A stretch of DNA of 64,000 bases, from NCBI RefSeq assembly GCF_023952475.1, contig NZ_JALHRX010000007.1, positions 124,001 to 188,000 of the forward strand, read 5' to 3'. Within the stretch, counting starts at the first letter, position 1. Every line of letters starts with the position of its first letter. The DNA comes from Cupriavidus sp. WGlv3 (GTDB taxonomy: Bacteria > Pseudomonadota > Gammaproteobacteria > Burkholderiales > Burkholderiaceae). Positions 36,844 through 45,130 of this stretch are shown here, piece after piece. A program made the position numbers and the translations under genes. The notes under the pieces are model-generated. The model made no database searches, was not told the origin of the DNA, and saw nothing but the letters and a program-made list of their open reading frames with translations.

Positions 36844-37599
36844 TTACTTGGCGGCCGCGCCGAACCACTTCTGGGTCAGCTTCGCGTAGGTGCCATCGGC
36901 CTTCACCTTGGCCAGCGCGGCATTCAGCGCGCGGGTCAGCTCGGGCGTGTCCTTGCGCACCGCCATGCCGTATTCCTCGGTGGTCAGCTGCTGCTCCACC
37001 ATGCGCAGTCCGCCGCGGGTCTTCACGTACTGCATCGCGGCGGGCTTGCCGGTCACGGCGGCATCGGCCCGTCCGATCTCGACCAGGTTGAACATTTCCT
37101 GGTTCTTCTCGACTTCCACGCGCTGCACCTGCGGATAGGTGTCGCGCAGGAAGCTGACTGACTTGGTCCCCACCTGCACGCTGACTTTCTTGCCGTTCAG
37201 GTCTTCCGGCTTGTTGATGGCGGTGTTGCCGCTCTTGACCAGCGCCACCAGGCCGCCGGTGTAGTAAGGCTCGGTAAAGTCCACCACCTTGCGGCGCTCC
37301 GGGGTGATGTAGATGCCGGACACGGCCATGTCGAAGCGGCGCGAGACCAGGCCCGGGATCAGGCCCTTGAAGTCGATGTTGGTCCATTCCACCTGCTTGC
37401 CCATGGTCTTGGCCATGGCCTCGACCAGCTCGACGTCGAAGCCGGTGCGCTTGCCGTTCTCGATGAATTCCATCGGCGGGAAGGTGGCGTCGGTGGCGAC
37501 GCGCAGCACGTTGCTGTCCTGCGCGTGCGCGGCCGCGCCGAAGGTCAGTCCGGCCACGGCCGAGAGGCCGGCGATCAGGCATTTGCGACGAAGGTTCAT
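36844..37599 (-). CDS. Amino-acid ABC transporter periplasmic binding protein
   Basis: The 251-residue product has a signal peptide cleaved after AAHA (about residue 26). The family-3 solute-binding fold follows: LRVATDATFPPMEF, GFDVELVEAMAK, GIYITPERRKVVDFTEPY and the late EEYGMAVRKD. The ATG at 37599 follows AAGGAGA. It is the first transport gene of the operon, and a TTCCGGGAA palindrome stands 15-23 bases before its start. The ligand is probably a polar amino acid or derivative that the ureohydrolase can then degrade. Confidence 0.9.
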   Translation of the reverse strand: MNLRRKCLIAGLSAVAGLTFGAAAHAQDSNVLRVATDATFPPMEFIENGKRTGFDVELVEAMAKTMGKQVEWTNIDFKGLIPGLVSRRFDMAVSGIYITPERRKVVDFTEPYYTGGLVALVKSGNTAINKPEDLNGKKVSVQVGTKSVSFLRDTYPQVQRVEVEKNQEMFNLVEIGRADAAVTGKPAAMQYVKTRGGLRMVEQQLTTEEYGMAVRKDTPELTRALNAALAKVKADGTYAKLTQKWFGAAAK

Positions 37600-37613
37600 G
37601 GGGGTCTCCTTTT

Positions 37614-37628
37614 TTCCGGGAACGGGAA
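37614..37628. promoter_or_regulatory. Probable IclR operator at the transporter operon
   Basis: TTCCGGGAA (37614-37622) is followed by CGGGAA. Read on the minus strand this is TTCCCGTTCCCGGAA, just upstream of the binding-protein ribosome binding site. The same core, TTCCCGGAA, recurs in the promoter of the IclR gene, so it is probably the binding site of that regulator. Confidence 0.5.
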
Positions 37629-37682
37629 ATCTGCCGTCGCGCAGGCCTGCGGACGGTGCGGTAAAAGATTGCTCTGCTGTGT

Positions 37683-38477
37683 TCAGTAAGACTGCAACCG
37701 CGCGGAAATCCGCATGGCTGCCGCCACGGTCATGTCGATCAGCGCGCTTTCGCGCCCTTGCCGGCGCGTGGCCGGCACCATCAGCGTGATCGAGCCCAGC
37801 GCGTCGGCCTTGGCCCGCCGCGAGAACAGCGGCGCGCTCACGCCCCACACGCCGGGGTCCACTTCACCCTCGCTGACGGCATAGCCGGTCGCGCGAATCG
37901 CAGCGAGTTCCGCCAGCAGTTGTTCCGCTTCGGCCGGCTCGCACTGGGCCCGGACCACGCGCTCGCGCGCATCGTCGCGCATGAAGGCCAGCAGCGATTT
38001 CGCTGATGCGCCCGCGCGCAGCGGCACGCCGCGGCCCTTCTCGAACGAGCAGCGCAGCGACTGGCGGCTCTCCACCATCTCCAGGCACACCGCGTGGTCC
38101 TTGACCGCAACTACCAGGCCGACGCTTTCATCCGACTGCTGTGCCAGCAACCGCATGTCGGGCAGCGCTTCGCGGGCCAGGTGCGAGGCCATGTCGAACC
38201 CCAGCGCGAGCTGCAGGCTGATCGGGCCCGGCGCGTATTCGCCGTCGGACTCGAGCACGAAGCCCCAGCGCTTGAGCAGCATCAGCTGGCGGTAGAGCGT
38301 GCTCTTGGGCAGGCCGGTCCGGGCCACCAGCTCGCGCACCGTGATCGGCGCGCCATGGTGCGCCAGCGCGGCCAGCACGAACAGCACGCGATCGGCGCCG
38401 CCAGCGGGCTGGGCCGATTCGGTGGACGTGGGAGCCGTCAGTTCCGGGGCGATGGTTGGGTCGACAGCATTCAACAT
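37683..38477 (-). CDS. IclR-family transcriptional regulator
   Basis: The 264-residue protein has an N-terminal winged helix (ITVRELVARTGLPKSTLYRQLMLLKRWG, about residues 45-75) and an IclR effector-binding domain (SVGLVVAVKDHAVCLEMVESRQ, then PLRAGASAKSLLAFM). The ATG at 38477 gives the usual short extension before the helix; a longer open frame upstream reads through the promoter. It lies just upstream of the transporter operon on the same strand and is the probable regulator of it and of itself. Confidence 0.87.
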   Translation of the reverse strand: MLNAVDPTIAPELTAPTSTESAQPAGGADRVLFVLAALAHHGAPITVRELVARTGLPKSTLYRQLMLLKRWGFVLESDGEYAPGPISLQLALGFDMASHLAREALPDMRLLAQQSDESVGLVVAVKDHAVCLEMVESRQSLRCSFEKGRGVPLRAGASAKSLLAFMRDDARERVVRAQCEPAEAEQLLAELAAIRATGYAVSEGEVDPGVWGVSAPLFSRRAKADALGSITLMVPATRRQGRESALIDMTVAAAMRISARLQSY

Positions 38478-38499
38478 GGGGCCCAAGAATAGGACCGGA

Positions 38500-38538
38500 T
38501 TCCCGGAAATCAAAACCGCTAGTCCCGGAAAATGGGAA
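38500..38538. promoter_or_regulatory. Repeated TTCCCGGAA sites before the IclR gene
   Basis: TTCCCGGAA lies at 38500-38508, and TCCCGGAAAATGGGAA at 38523-38538 contains the same core plus an inverted end. The sites are about two helical turns apart and lie 23-60 bases upstream of the IclR start codon. They match the site at the transporter operon. Confidence 0.5.
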
Positions 38539-38644
38539 TGCGTGCCTAGGGATAACCCTTGCTCAATGGCAATTTGTGCGGCTAGGTGCGTGAGGCGCCG
38601 CTTGGTGCGGGAGAAAACTCGCCCAGGTGCCGGCGGTTGTGGCA

Positions 38645-38671
38645 GGACCGAATAAAGTCTATATTCGGTCC
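38645..38671 (+). promoter_or_regulatory. Operator of the toxin-antitoxin pair
   Basis: GGACCGAATA (38645-38654) and TATTCGGTCC (38662-38671) form a perfect ten-base inverted repeat with a seven-base spacer. A TATATT-like -10 element overlaps the right arm. It ends 22 bases before the antitoxin start, the usual place for binding by the antitoxin and its toxin complex. Confidence 0.75.
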
Positions 38672-38693
38672 ATTGCACAGTCAGGCCCACATC

Positions 38694-38969
38694 ATGCGCT
38701 ACTCTTCCCAGGTCAAGCCGATCAGCTACCTGAAGGCCAATGCCGCCGAGGTACTGGAGCAAGTCAACGAGCGGCGCGAGCCGCTGGTGATCACCCAGAA
38801 CGGCGAGGCCCGCGCGGTGCTGCAGGACGTTGCGTCGTTCGAGCAGACGCAGGAAACGCTGGCCCTGCTCAAGATCCTGGCGCTGGGCAACCAGGAAATC
38901 TCCGCCGGCAAGCTCAAACCGGTCAAGGACGTGGTCGCGCGCCTGCGCAGCAAGCGGGCCGCCGGCTGA
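38694..38969 (+). CDS. Phd/YefM-family antitoxin
   Basis: The 91-residue protein has the Phd/YefM DNA-binding N-terminus (PISYLKANAAEVLEQVNERREPLVI and the ITQNGEARAVLQD segment) and a C-terminal helix for toxin binding. The ATG at 38694 was chosen because it begins the conserved domain and follows the operator; the longer open frame from 38586 does not. Its stop overlaps the toxin start as TGATG. It should neutralise the toxin and repress the operon. Confidence 0.88.
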   Translation: MRYSSQVKPISYLKANAAEVLEQVNERREPLVITQNGEARAVLQDVASFEQTQETLALLKILALGNQEISAGKLKPVKDVVARLRSKRAAG

Positions 38970-39310
38970 TGTCGGCGGGCGGCAAGCGCCATGAGGTCCT
39001 GCTTACCGCCGGGGCCGAACAGGACCTGGAATCCATCCACGACTACATTGCGGAATTCGACAGTGTCGATAACGCGGACTACGTGCTGGACCGGTTGCTG
39101 GAAGCGGTGGACCAGATTGCGCGCTTCCCCGAGAAGGGCAACTATCCGGCCGAACTGATCGCGCTGGGTATCCGGGAATATCGCCAGACCGCATTCAAGC
39201 CGTATCGCGTGATCTATCGCCTGATTGACGACAGCGTGATCATCTATGTCATCGCGGATGGCCGGCGCGACCTGCAGGCATTGCTGGCGCGCCGACTGCT
39301 CGGCGCTTGA
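38969..39310 (+). CDS. RelE/ParE-family toxin
   Basis: The 113-residue protein matches the RelE/ParE fold: VLLTAGAEQDLESIHDYIAEF at the start, FPEKGNYPAEL in the middle and YRQTAFKPYRVIYRLIDDSVIIYVIADGRRD at the end. The ParE-like ending suggests gyrase as target, while RelE-like members cut mRNA on the ribosome; the sequence alone does not decide. It is translationally coupled to the antitoxin. Confidence 0.85.
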   Translation: MSAGGKRHEVLLTAGAEQDLESIHDYIAEFDSVDNADYVLDRLLEAVDQIARFPEKGNYPAELIALGIREYRQTAFKPYRVIYRLIDDSVIIYVIADGRRDLQALLARRLLGA

Positions 39311-39404
39311 GCCGCGAAGGCCCTCCGCTGCCTGCCCCAGGGCAACTCAACCATTGCGCACGCCAGTGCAGGCGTGCGCTGAACGAAGCATTCGCCAGAC
39401 CACC

Positions 39405-39728
39405 ATGCCGCTGATCGATATCAAGAACCTCCAGCAAGCCGCCTACGATTTCGGCGAAGCCCGTCACTGGGGCAAGTACCACAGTCCCAAGAACCTCGCG
39501 ATGGCACTGAGCGTCGAGGTCTCTGAACTGGTCGAAATCTTCCAGTGGCAGACCGAGGACGAATCGCGCGCCATCATGACCACGCCCAAGCGCGAGCACG
39601 TGGAGCAGGAGCTGGCGGATATCACCATCTATCTGACCCAGCTGGTGACGGCGCTCGGCGTGGACCTCGACGCCGCGGTGCGGGCGAAGATGGAAAGCAA
39701 TGCAAGGAAGTATCCGGTGCCGGAGTGA
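39405..39728 (+). CDS. MazG-like nucleotide pyrophosphohydrolase
   Basis: The 107-residue protein has the all-alpha NTP pyrophosphatase metal site, with VEVSELVEIFQW near residues 30-41 and EQELADITIYL near 68-78. Members such as the RS21-C6 type hydrolyse abnormal or modified dNTPs to the monophosphate. The ATG at 39405 gives the standard start; the longer frame upstream overlaps the toxin gene. It stands alone after the toxin-antitoxin pair and is convergent with the DUF2938 gene. Confidence 0.85.
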   Translation: MPLIDIKNLQQAAYDFGEARHWGKYHSPKNLAMALSVEVSELVEIFQWQTEDESRAIMTTPKREHVEQELADITIYLTQLVTALGVDLDAAVRAKMESNARKYPVPE

Positions 39729-39747
39729 GTTGCACAGCCGGGTGCGT

Positions 39748-40269
39748 TCACGCCCAGGACCAACCCGGATAGGCGATCAGTCGCGCCGCCCAACCCGCCG
39801 CATACATCCCCACTCCAAACACCGCGTGCGTGACCAGGCTATGCATCCGCGCCAGATTCGGCCGTGGCGTGCGGCTGGCCGCGATACCTGCGCCCATCGC
39901 GGGCTGCATCAGCAGGAAGGGCGCTGCGACGCTGCCGATGCCGACCGCCAGGGCCGGCGCCAGCGTCGGCTGGCGTACCCAGTCCAGGCCCCAAAGCCCC
40001 AGCAGTATTCCCGCGAACGCGATGCCGGTCAGGTAATGCGCGATCCAGCCGATGGCCTGCTCGCCGCGCACCGGTGGAGTCGCGGCGATGGGGTGATGGT
40101 GGAAACGTCCGCGTGGCAGCCAGGCCAGCCAGCGCCCGACCAGGCCGTAGTTCAACGCGGGCACGCCCAGCAGCCGTTTGCGCAGGATGGCCCAGGCGTC
40201 CATGACCAGCGTGGCGCCGGTGCCGATCACCGTGGCATGGAGCAGCATCGTTGTCGTGCTATCAGGCAT
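39748..40269 (-). CDS. DUF2938 membrane protein
   Basis: The 173-residue protein has four or five hydrophobic stretches. The conserved features of DUF2938 are a TGATLVMDAWA start, GRFHHHPIAA, and PRPNLARMHSLVTHAVFGVGMY near the end. The function is not known. It overlaps the end of the methyltransferase gene by eight bases and is co-transcribed with it, away from a MerR regulator. Confidence 0.8.
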   Translation of the reverse strand: MPDSTTTMLLHATVIGTGATLVMDAWAILRKRLLGVPALNYGLVGRWLAWLPRGRFHHHPIAATPPVRGEQAIGWIAHYLTGIAFAGILLGLWGLDWVRQPTLAPALAVGIGSVAAPFLLMQPAMGAGIAASRTPRPNLARMHSLVTHAVFGVGMYAAGWAARLIAYPGWSWA

Positions 40270-41152
40270 GGCCGGCGTCCTTGCCGTTGCACGGCGCGGC
40301 CGCGGTCGCGCGGGCCGTGATGGTCCAGCACGCCGCGGTGTAGCGCACGGTGTCGCCGTGCACGTAAGGCTCGAATGCGGCGCGCACGATGGTGGCGACG
40401 CGCTCGCGCGTGGTGGCGTCGGCGCCTTGCAGGGCCAGCCCGACCGGGCCGAGCCGCGACAGGTAGCCCGCCAGGGCCGGCTCCGGCAGCGTGCAAGTCA
40501 CGTCGGTCGGGCGGAGCTCGATATCGCCCCAGCCGCTCGCTTGCAGGATCGACAACACGCGCTCGCGGTCGCCGAAGGCAAACTGCCCGGGCGCGTCCGG
40601 CTGTCGCGGCGGCAGATCCAGCAGCGGCGCGGCGGCGCGTTCGGCGGTGGTCATGAAGGGGTTTTCGGCGGCGCTGCGCCAGGCGATGCAGTGCAGCGTG
40701 GCGTCGGACGTCGCGGCCCAGTGCAGGTTGGCGAAGGCGCGCACCGGGTCGCTGAAGAACATCACGCCCAGGCGCGACACGATCAGGTCGAAGCTTGCCG
40801 GCGCGAAGGCGTGCTCCTGCGCATCGGCGTGGACAAAGCTTGCGTTGATGCCCTTGCGTTGTGCGCGGGAGCGTGCGGCGGCGAGCATCGGCGCGGAAAT
40901 GTCGATGCCGGTGCAGTGGCCTTGCGCACCGATGTGCCGCGCCAGCGCCAGCGTGGTGCTGCCGGTGCCGCAGCCGACATCGAGGATGCGCTGTGCCGCG
41001 GCGATGCCGGCGGCCTGGACCAGTTGTTCTTCCAGGGGCCGGAACATGTCGTCCAGCAGGCCCTGGTGCTCGACCCACGCCTGGCCCGATGCACCGTTCC
41101 ACAGTGCGGCCTGTTCGCCGCCGTTGCTCCTGATTTGCCGTTGTTCACCCAT
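40262..41152 (-). CDS. Class I SAM-dependent methyltransferase
   Basis: The 296-residue protein has the SAM-binding motif LDVGCGTGS near residue 58, the acidic residue of GIDIS near 84 and the post-motif segment FDLIVSRLGVMFF near 120. It resembles UbiE-like small-molecule methyltransferases; the substrate is unknown. It is divergent from the MerR gene and overlaps the DUF2938 gene, so the pair is probably one MerR-controlled response unit. Confidence 0.85.
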   Translation of the reverse strand: MGEQRQIRSNGGEQAALWNGASGQAWVEHQGLLDDMFRPLEEQLVQAAGIAAAQRILDVGCGTGSTTLALARHIGAQGHCTGIDISAPMLAAARSRAQRKGINASFVHADAQEHAFAPASFDLIVSRLGVMFFSDPVRAFANLHWAATSDATLHCIAWRSAAENPFMTTAERAAAPLLDLPPRQPDAPGQFAFGDRERVLSILQASGWGDIELRPTDVTCTLPEPALAGYLSRLGPVGLALQGADATTRERVATIVRAAFEPYVHGDTVRYTAACWTITARATAAAPCNGKDAGHA

Positions 41153-41194
41153 GGTCGTATCCCCTTGCTTGGCTGGAAGCTACACTGTGCCAGT

Positions 41195-41208
41195 TCAAGT
41201 CGACTTGA
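41195..41208. promoter_or_regulatory. Palindrome in the MerR / methyltransferase divergent promoter
   Basis: TCAAGTCGACTTGA is a perfect 14-base palindrome, ten bases before the MerR start codon and about 43 bases upstream of the methyltransferase start. MerR proteins bind such dyads in the promoter spacer, so it is the probable operator. Confidence 0.6.
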
Positions 41209-41217
41209 GGTCAAGCG

Positions 41218-41661
41218 GTGAAAAGCCTGGATATTGCGGAAGTGGCGCGGCAGGCTGGCGTGCCGGCCTCGACGCTGCGCTACTACGAGGAAAAGGGACT
41301 GATCGCATCGATCGGCCGGCGCGGCATGCGGCGCGTGTTCGACGCGGGGGTGCTGGAGCGGCTGGCGCTGATCGCGCTGGGCCGTGCGGCCGGCTTCTCG
41401 CTGGACGACATCGCGCGGATGTTCTCGCCGCAGGGCCAGCCGCGCATCGACCGGCAGATGCTGGCCGCCAAGGCCGATGAGCTGGACCGCACCATCCGCA
41501 AGCTTACGGCGATGCGCGACGGGTTGCGGCACGCGGCGGTGTGCCCGGCGCCCAGCCATATGGAATGCCCGACGTTCCGGCGCATCGTGCAGGCGGCGGG
41601 CACGGGGGCGATCGGCGGGCGGCGTGAGCGGGCAGCCGTGCCGCCCGCCAAAGCGCGATGA
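41218..41661 (+). CDS. MerR-family transcriptional regulator
   Basis: The 147-residue product has the MerR N-terminus (LDIAEVARQAGVPASTLRYYEEKGL) and a dimerisation helix. A C-terminal pair of cysteines, VCPAPSHMEC near residues 105-115, could sense redox state or metal. The start is GTG at 41218, directly after a palindrome that overlaps where the ribosome binding site would be expected. It is divergent from the methyltransferase and DUF2938 genes. Confidence 0.87.
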   Translation: MKSLDIAEVARQAGVPASTLRYYEEKGLIASIGRRGMRRVFDAGVLERLALIALGRAAGFSLDDIARMFSPQGQPRIDRQMLAAKADELDRTIRKLTAMRDGLRHAAVCPAPSHMECPTFRRIVQAAGTGAIGGRRERAAVPPAKAR

Positions 41662-41673
41662 GTGCCGGGGATC

Positions 41674-43473
41674 TCAGCCCAGCCTGAACTGCCCCACCGC
41701 CCCGGCAAGACTGCTGGCCTGCGTCTGCAGCGCCGCCGCCGCCGCGGTCGACTGCTCCACCAGCGCAGCGTTCTGCTGCACCATCTGGTCGAGCTGGCTC
41801 ACCGCCATATTCACCTCTTGAATGCCGCGCGTCTGTTCCATCGTCGCGTGAGTGATCTCGTTAATGATTCCGGTCACTTTCGAGACGTTGCTGACGATCT
41901 CGCCCATGGTGTCGCCGGCGCGGCGCACCTGTTCGGAACCGGAGGCGACGCTGCCTACGGTGGTCTCGATCAGGATCTTGATCTCGCGCGCGGCCTGGGC
42001 GCTGCGCTGGGCCAGCGCGCGCACTTCGCCGGCAACGACGGCGAAGCCCCGGCCCTGGTCGCCGGCGCGCGCGGCTTCGACAGCAGCGTTCAGCGCCAGG
42101 ATGTTGGTCTGGAAGGCGATGCCCTCGATCACGCCGATGATGTCCGACACCTTCACCGACGCGGTCTCGATCTGCCCCATGGTGCTGATCACTTCGCCGA
42201 TCACCACGCCGCCGTCGCCGGCCACGCGCGAGGCGGCGGCGACGGATTCGTTGGCGTGCTGCGCCGAGCTGGCCGACTGGCCGACGGTGGCGGTGATTTC
42301 TTCCATCGACGCGGCGGTCTGCTGCAGGCTGGCGGCGGCGGACTCGGTGCGGCGCGACAGGTCCATGTTGCCGGCGGCAATTTCGTCGGACGCGGCGCGC
42401 ACCGATTCGCTGGCGTCGCGGATCTGGCGCATGATGGTGCAGAGCTTGTCGGCGAAGGTATTGAAGGCGCGCGCGATCTGCGCGACCTCGTCGTTGCCGT
42501 CGGCGGGCAGGCGCTGGGTCAGGTCGCCGTCGCCGGAGCCGATCGCGTCCATGGCGTCGCGCACGGTTGACAGGCCGCGCAGCGACATCGTCGCCACGCC
42601 CCACACCACCGCGGCGGCGACGCCGGCGATCAGCACCAGCGCGATCACCGAGGCGAACAGCACGGAGCGCATGCCGGCGGTGGCCTCGGCCTGGTCCAGC
42701 GCGACGATGACCAGCCAGTCGGTGCCGGGGATGGCGCGCGCGCCGAGCAGCTTGGCGCTGCCGTGCACGTCGACTTCCAGCGGCGTCTTGGCGTCGGCCA
42801 GCGCGGCGAGCTTGTCGGCGCTCAGCGCGGGCACGAGTTCCGTGACGGGCTTTAGCGTGAGCTTGTCGTCGGTGTGGGCGACGATGTTGCCGTCCCTGGC
42901 CACCAGCATGCCGAAGCTGGCCGGCGACGGGTGGATCGCCTTGACGTTGGCGATCACCGTATCCATCGCCACATCGCCGGACACCACGGCCTGCACCGCA
43001 CCGTCGCGCACCACCGGCGCGGCAAACGCCACCACCAGCTTGCCGGTGCCGGCATCGACGTAAGGCGGCGTGACCACGGGTTTGCCGGCCGCGGCGGCCT
43101 GCTGGTACCACGGGCGGCCGGTGGGGTCGTAGCCGGGCGGGATGCCTTGCGGGTTGGAGAACTTCGCGGTCTTGTCGGCGTAGCCGACGTAGACGTTGGT
43201 AAAGCCGCCGGCCTGCGCGATCTGCCTGAGCGCGGCATCGGGTTCGGGCTGCAGCACGGCGTCCTGCAGCGAATCGATCATCCGGCTGTGCGAGGCCACC
43301 CAGTCGACGATGGCGCTGGCGTGGCCGCTTTGCACTGCGGCCAGGCTGCTGTCGATGGCGTCTTCGTTATGGCGATTGGCAACGAACTGGTTCAGTGCCG
43401 TATTGATGGCGAGCGCGGCGACCACGATGGCGACGCACAGGGCGACGATCCGCGCGCGGATGGTAATGAACAT
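41674..43473 (-). CDS. Methyl-accepting chemotaxis protein with dCache sensor
   Basis: The 599-residue receptor has a membrane helix at about residues 8-28. A periplasmic dCache-type sensor follows ([28 protein letters not shown]), then a second helix near 290, a HAMP domain and a cytoplasmic signalling region. The hairpin tip [19 protein letters not shown], which binds CheA and CheW, is intact. There is no C-terminal NWETF-type pentapeptide for CheB/CheR. The ATG at 43473 begins the N-terminal helix; the longer frame upstream is not supported. WYQQAA with the PY motif is typical of amino-acid or amine sensors. Confidence 0.92.
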   Translation of the reverse strand: MFITIRARIVALCVAIVVAALAINTALNQFVANRHNEDAIDSSLAAVQSGHASAIVDWVASHSRMIDSLQDAVLQPEPDAALRQIAQAGGFTNVYVGYADKTAKFSNPQGIPPGYDPTGRPWYQQAAAAGKPVVTPPYVDAGTGKLVVAFAAPVVRDGAVQAVVSGDVAMDTVIANVKAIHPSPASFGMLVARDGNIVAHTDDKLTLKPVTELVPALSADKLAALADAKTPLEVDVHGSAKLLGARAIPGTDWLVIVALDQAEATAGMRSVLFASVIALVLIAGVAAAVVWGVATMSLRGLSTVRDAMDAIGSGDGDLTQRLPADGNDEVAQIARAFNTFADKLCTIMRQIRDASESVRAASDEIAAGNMDLSRRTESAAASLQQTAASMEEITATVGQSASSAQHANESVAAASRVAGDGGVVIGEVISTMGQIETASVKVSDIIGVIEGIAFQTNILALNAAVEAARAGDQGRGFAVVAGEVRALAQRSAQAAREIKILIETTVGSVASGSEQVRRAGDTMGEIVSNVSKVTGIINEITHATMEQTRGIQEVNMAVSQLDQMVQQNAALVEQSTAAAAALQTQASSLAGAVGQFRLG

Positions 43474-43775
43474 CAAGGGGAATCCTTCGTAAGGAATCGT
43501 TGGGGGCGTTTGCAGGAATCTGCGGCGTGGGATTTCCACTCCGCTGTATACGGAGCGCGGCCTCCCGACTTGAGCGATGTGATGCATTCGCGCGCGGTGC
43601 CGGGCGTTGACGAGACAATGCCCCGCATACCGTTGCGATCGTCTGGGATCTCCTGCGCGCCTATGCAAAGCAATGCACGGACTTTTTCACAATGGATTAC
43701 AAAGATTTACAACGGATATGCGAACTGCGACATATGCTGCGATCAACCCACGAACAACAATGCGGAGAACCCACC
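43474..43775. other. Divergent spacer between chemoreceptor and DUF4382 gene
   Basis: About 300 bases with no supported gene. It must hold promoters in both directions. An AT-rich part lies at about 43680-43760. No sigma28-type promoter for the receptor and no clear operator was found. Confidence 0.3.
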
Positions 43776-44978
43776 GTGTCAGTCCTTTCTAATACTTCTG
43801 CACCGTTGCGACTGCTGGCCCTGAGCGGCGTGCTTGCACTGGCCGCCTGCGGCGGTGGCGGCGGCGATGACGGCCCCGGGCGCGGCACGCTGCAGGTATC
43901 GATGACCGATGCGCCGGCCTGCGGTTTCAACAATGTCTTCGTCACCGTCAACAAGGTGCGCGTGCACAGCAGCGCCAGCGCCGAGGCCAGCGCCGGGGGC
44001 TGGGTCGATATCGACGTCGTGCCCGCGCGCAGGATCGACCTGCTGTCGCTGACCAACGGCGTGATGACGGTGCTGGGCCAGACCGCACTGCCGGCCGGCG
44101 ATTACCAGCAGGTGCGCCTGGTGCTGGACGCCAACCGCGGCAGCGGTGCCTCGGCCCTGGCCAATTCGGTGGTGCCCGTGGGTGGCGCCGAGCAGCCGCT
44201 CGACACGCCCAGCGCGGTGCAGTCGGGCATCAAGATCAATCGTCCGTTCACGGTGGCGCGCGACACGCTGACCGACCTGGTGCTCGACTTCGACGCCTGC
44301 AAGTCGGTGGTGACGCGCGGCAATGGCACCTATGGCCTGAAGCCGGTGGTGACCGCGATCCCGATGACCGTCAGCGGCGAAGTCAACGGCGTGGTGGCCG
44401 CGGCCCCGGGTGCGCGCGTCTACGCCGAACGCAACGGCGTGGTGGTGAAGTCGACCGTGGCGGATGCCAACGGCAGCTTCCGCCTGTCGCCGATCGAGCA
44501 AAGCAGCACGGCCGGTCCGGTCGACGTGGTGGTGGTGCCGGGTGCGGCCAACGCCAAGGCGGCGGGCATCGTGCGCGCCGTGCCGGTGGTGGTGGGCACG
44601 CCCACGGCGATCTCGACCGCTGCGGCGCCGATGACGCTGCCGGCATCCACCTATCGCCGCGTCTCGGGCGTGGTGGCGCCGGCTTCGGCCGAAGCCACGC
44701 TGCGCGCGCTGCAACTGGTCAGCGGCGGCACCTTTGAAATCGCCGCGACCGCGGCGGCCAGCGATACCGGTGCCTACAGCCTGTTCGCGACCGAACCCGC
44801 GCTGCCGGTTGCCGCGCCGGTGATCGGCACCTACCAGGCCGCGCTGCCGATCCCGCTGTCGCCGGATGGCGCCGCGGCAGGCAAGTACAGCATCCAGGCC
44901 ACCAGCGTTGGCGGGGCCGTGCAGGCGCAGCCCGCGGACGTCAATATCGCGGACGTGCTGCTGAATTTCTCGTTCTGA
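43776..44978 (+). CDS. DUF4382 lipoprotein
   Basis: The 400-residue product has a lipoprotein signal ending in LALAACGGGG. The DUF4382 domain follows (LQVSMTDAPACGFNNVFVTVNKVRVHSS, then GWVDID and LPAGDYQQVRL). A carboxypeptidase-regulatory-like domain comes next (SGEVNGVVAAAPGARVYAERN, DANGSFRLSPI). The start is GTG at 43776 with GGAG upstream; longer in-frame starts lack signal character. It is predicted to be anchored in the envelope. A strong terminator follows. Confidence 0.85.
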   Translation: MSVLSNTSAPLRLLALSGVLALAACGGGGGDDGPGRGTLQVSMTDAPACGFNNVFVTVNKVRVHSSASAEASAGGWVDIDVVPARRIDLLSLTNGVMTVLGQTALPAGDYQQVRLVLDANRGSGASALANSVVPVGGAEQPLDTPSAVQSGIKINRPFTVARDTLTDLVLDFDACKSVVTRGNGTYGLKPVVTAIPMTVSGEVNGVVAAAPGARVYAERNGVVVKSTVADANGSFRLSPIEQSSTAGPVDVVVVPGAANAKAAGIVRAVPVVVGTPTAISTAAAPMTLPASTYRRVSGVVAPASAEATLRALQLVSGGTFEIAATAAASDTGAYSLFATEPALPVAAPVIGTYQAALPIPLSPDGAAAGKYSIQATSVGGAVQAQPADVNIADVLLNFSF

Positions 44979-45000
44979 ACCCGGGGGATCGGGGAGCGGG

Positions 45001-45033
45001 CCGGAAGGGGGCATTGCCCTCTTCCGGTTTTTT
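45001..45033 (+). terminator. Rho-independent terminator after the DUF4382 gene
   Basis: CCGGAAG (45001-45007) pairs with CTTCCGG (45021-45027), and GGGC (45009-45012) with GCCC (45016-45019), closing an ATT loop. A run of six T residues follows at 45028-45033. It stands 23 bases after the stop. Confidence 0.9.
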
Positions 45034-45130
45034 CATGGGCGATCGGTTTGGCCGCCATCGCCACCGCACCGTTACCGCATCGCGCGGTTTCCCGCTAGAC
45101 TGCCAGTCTCGCGTCTCGGGAGACCGCGCC

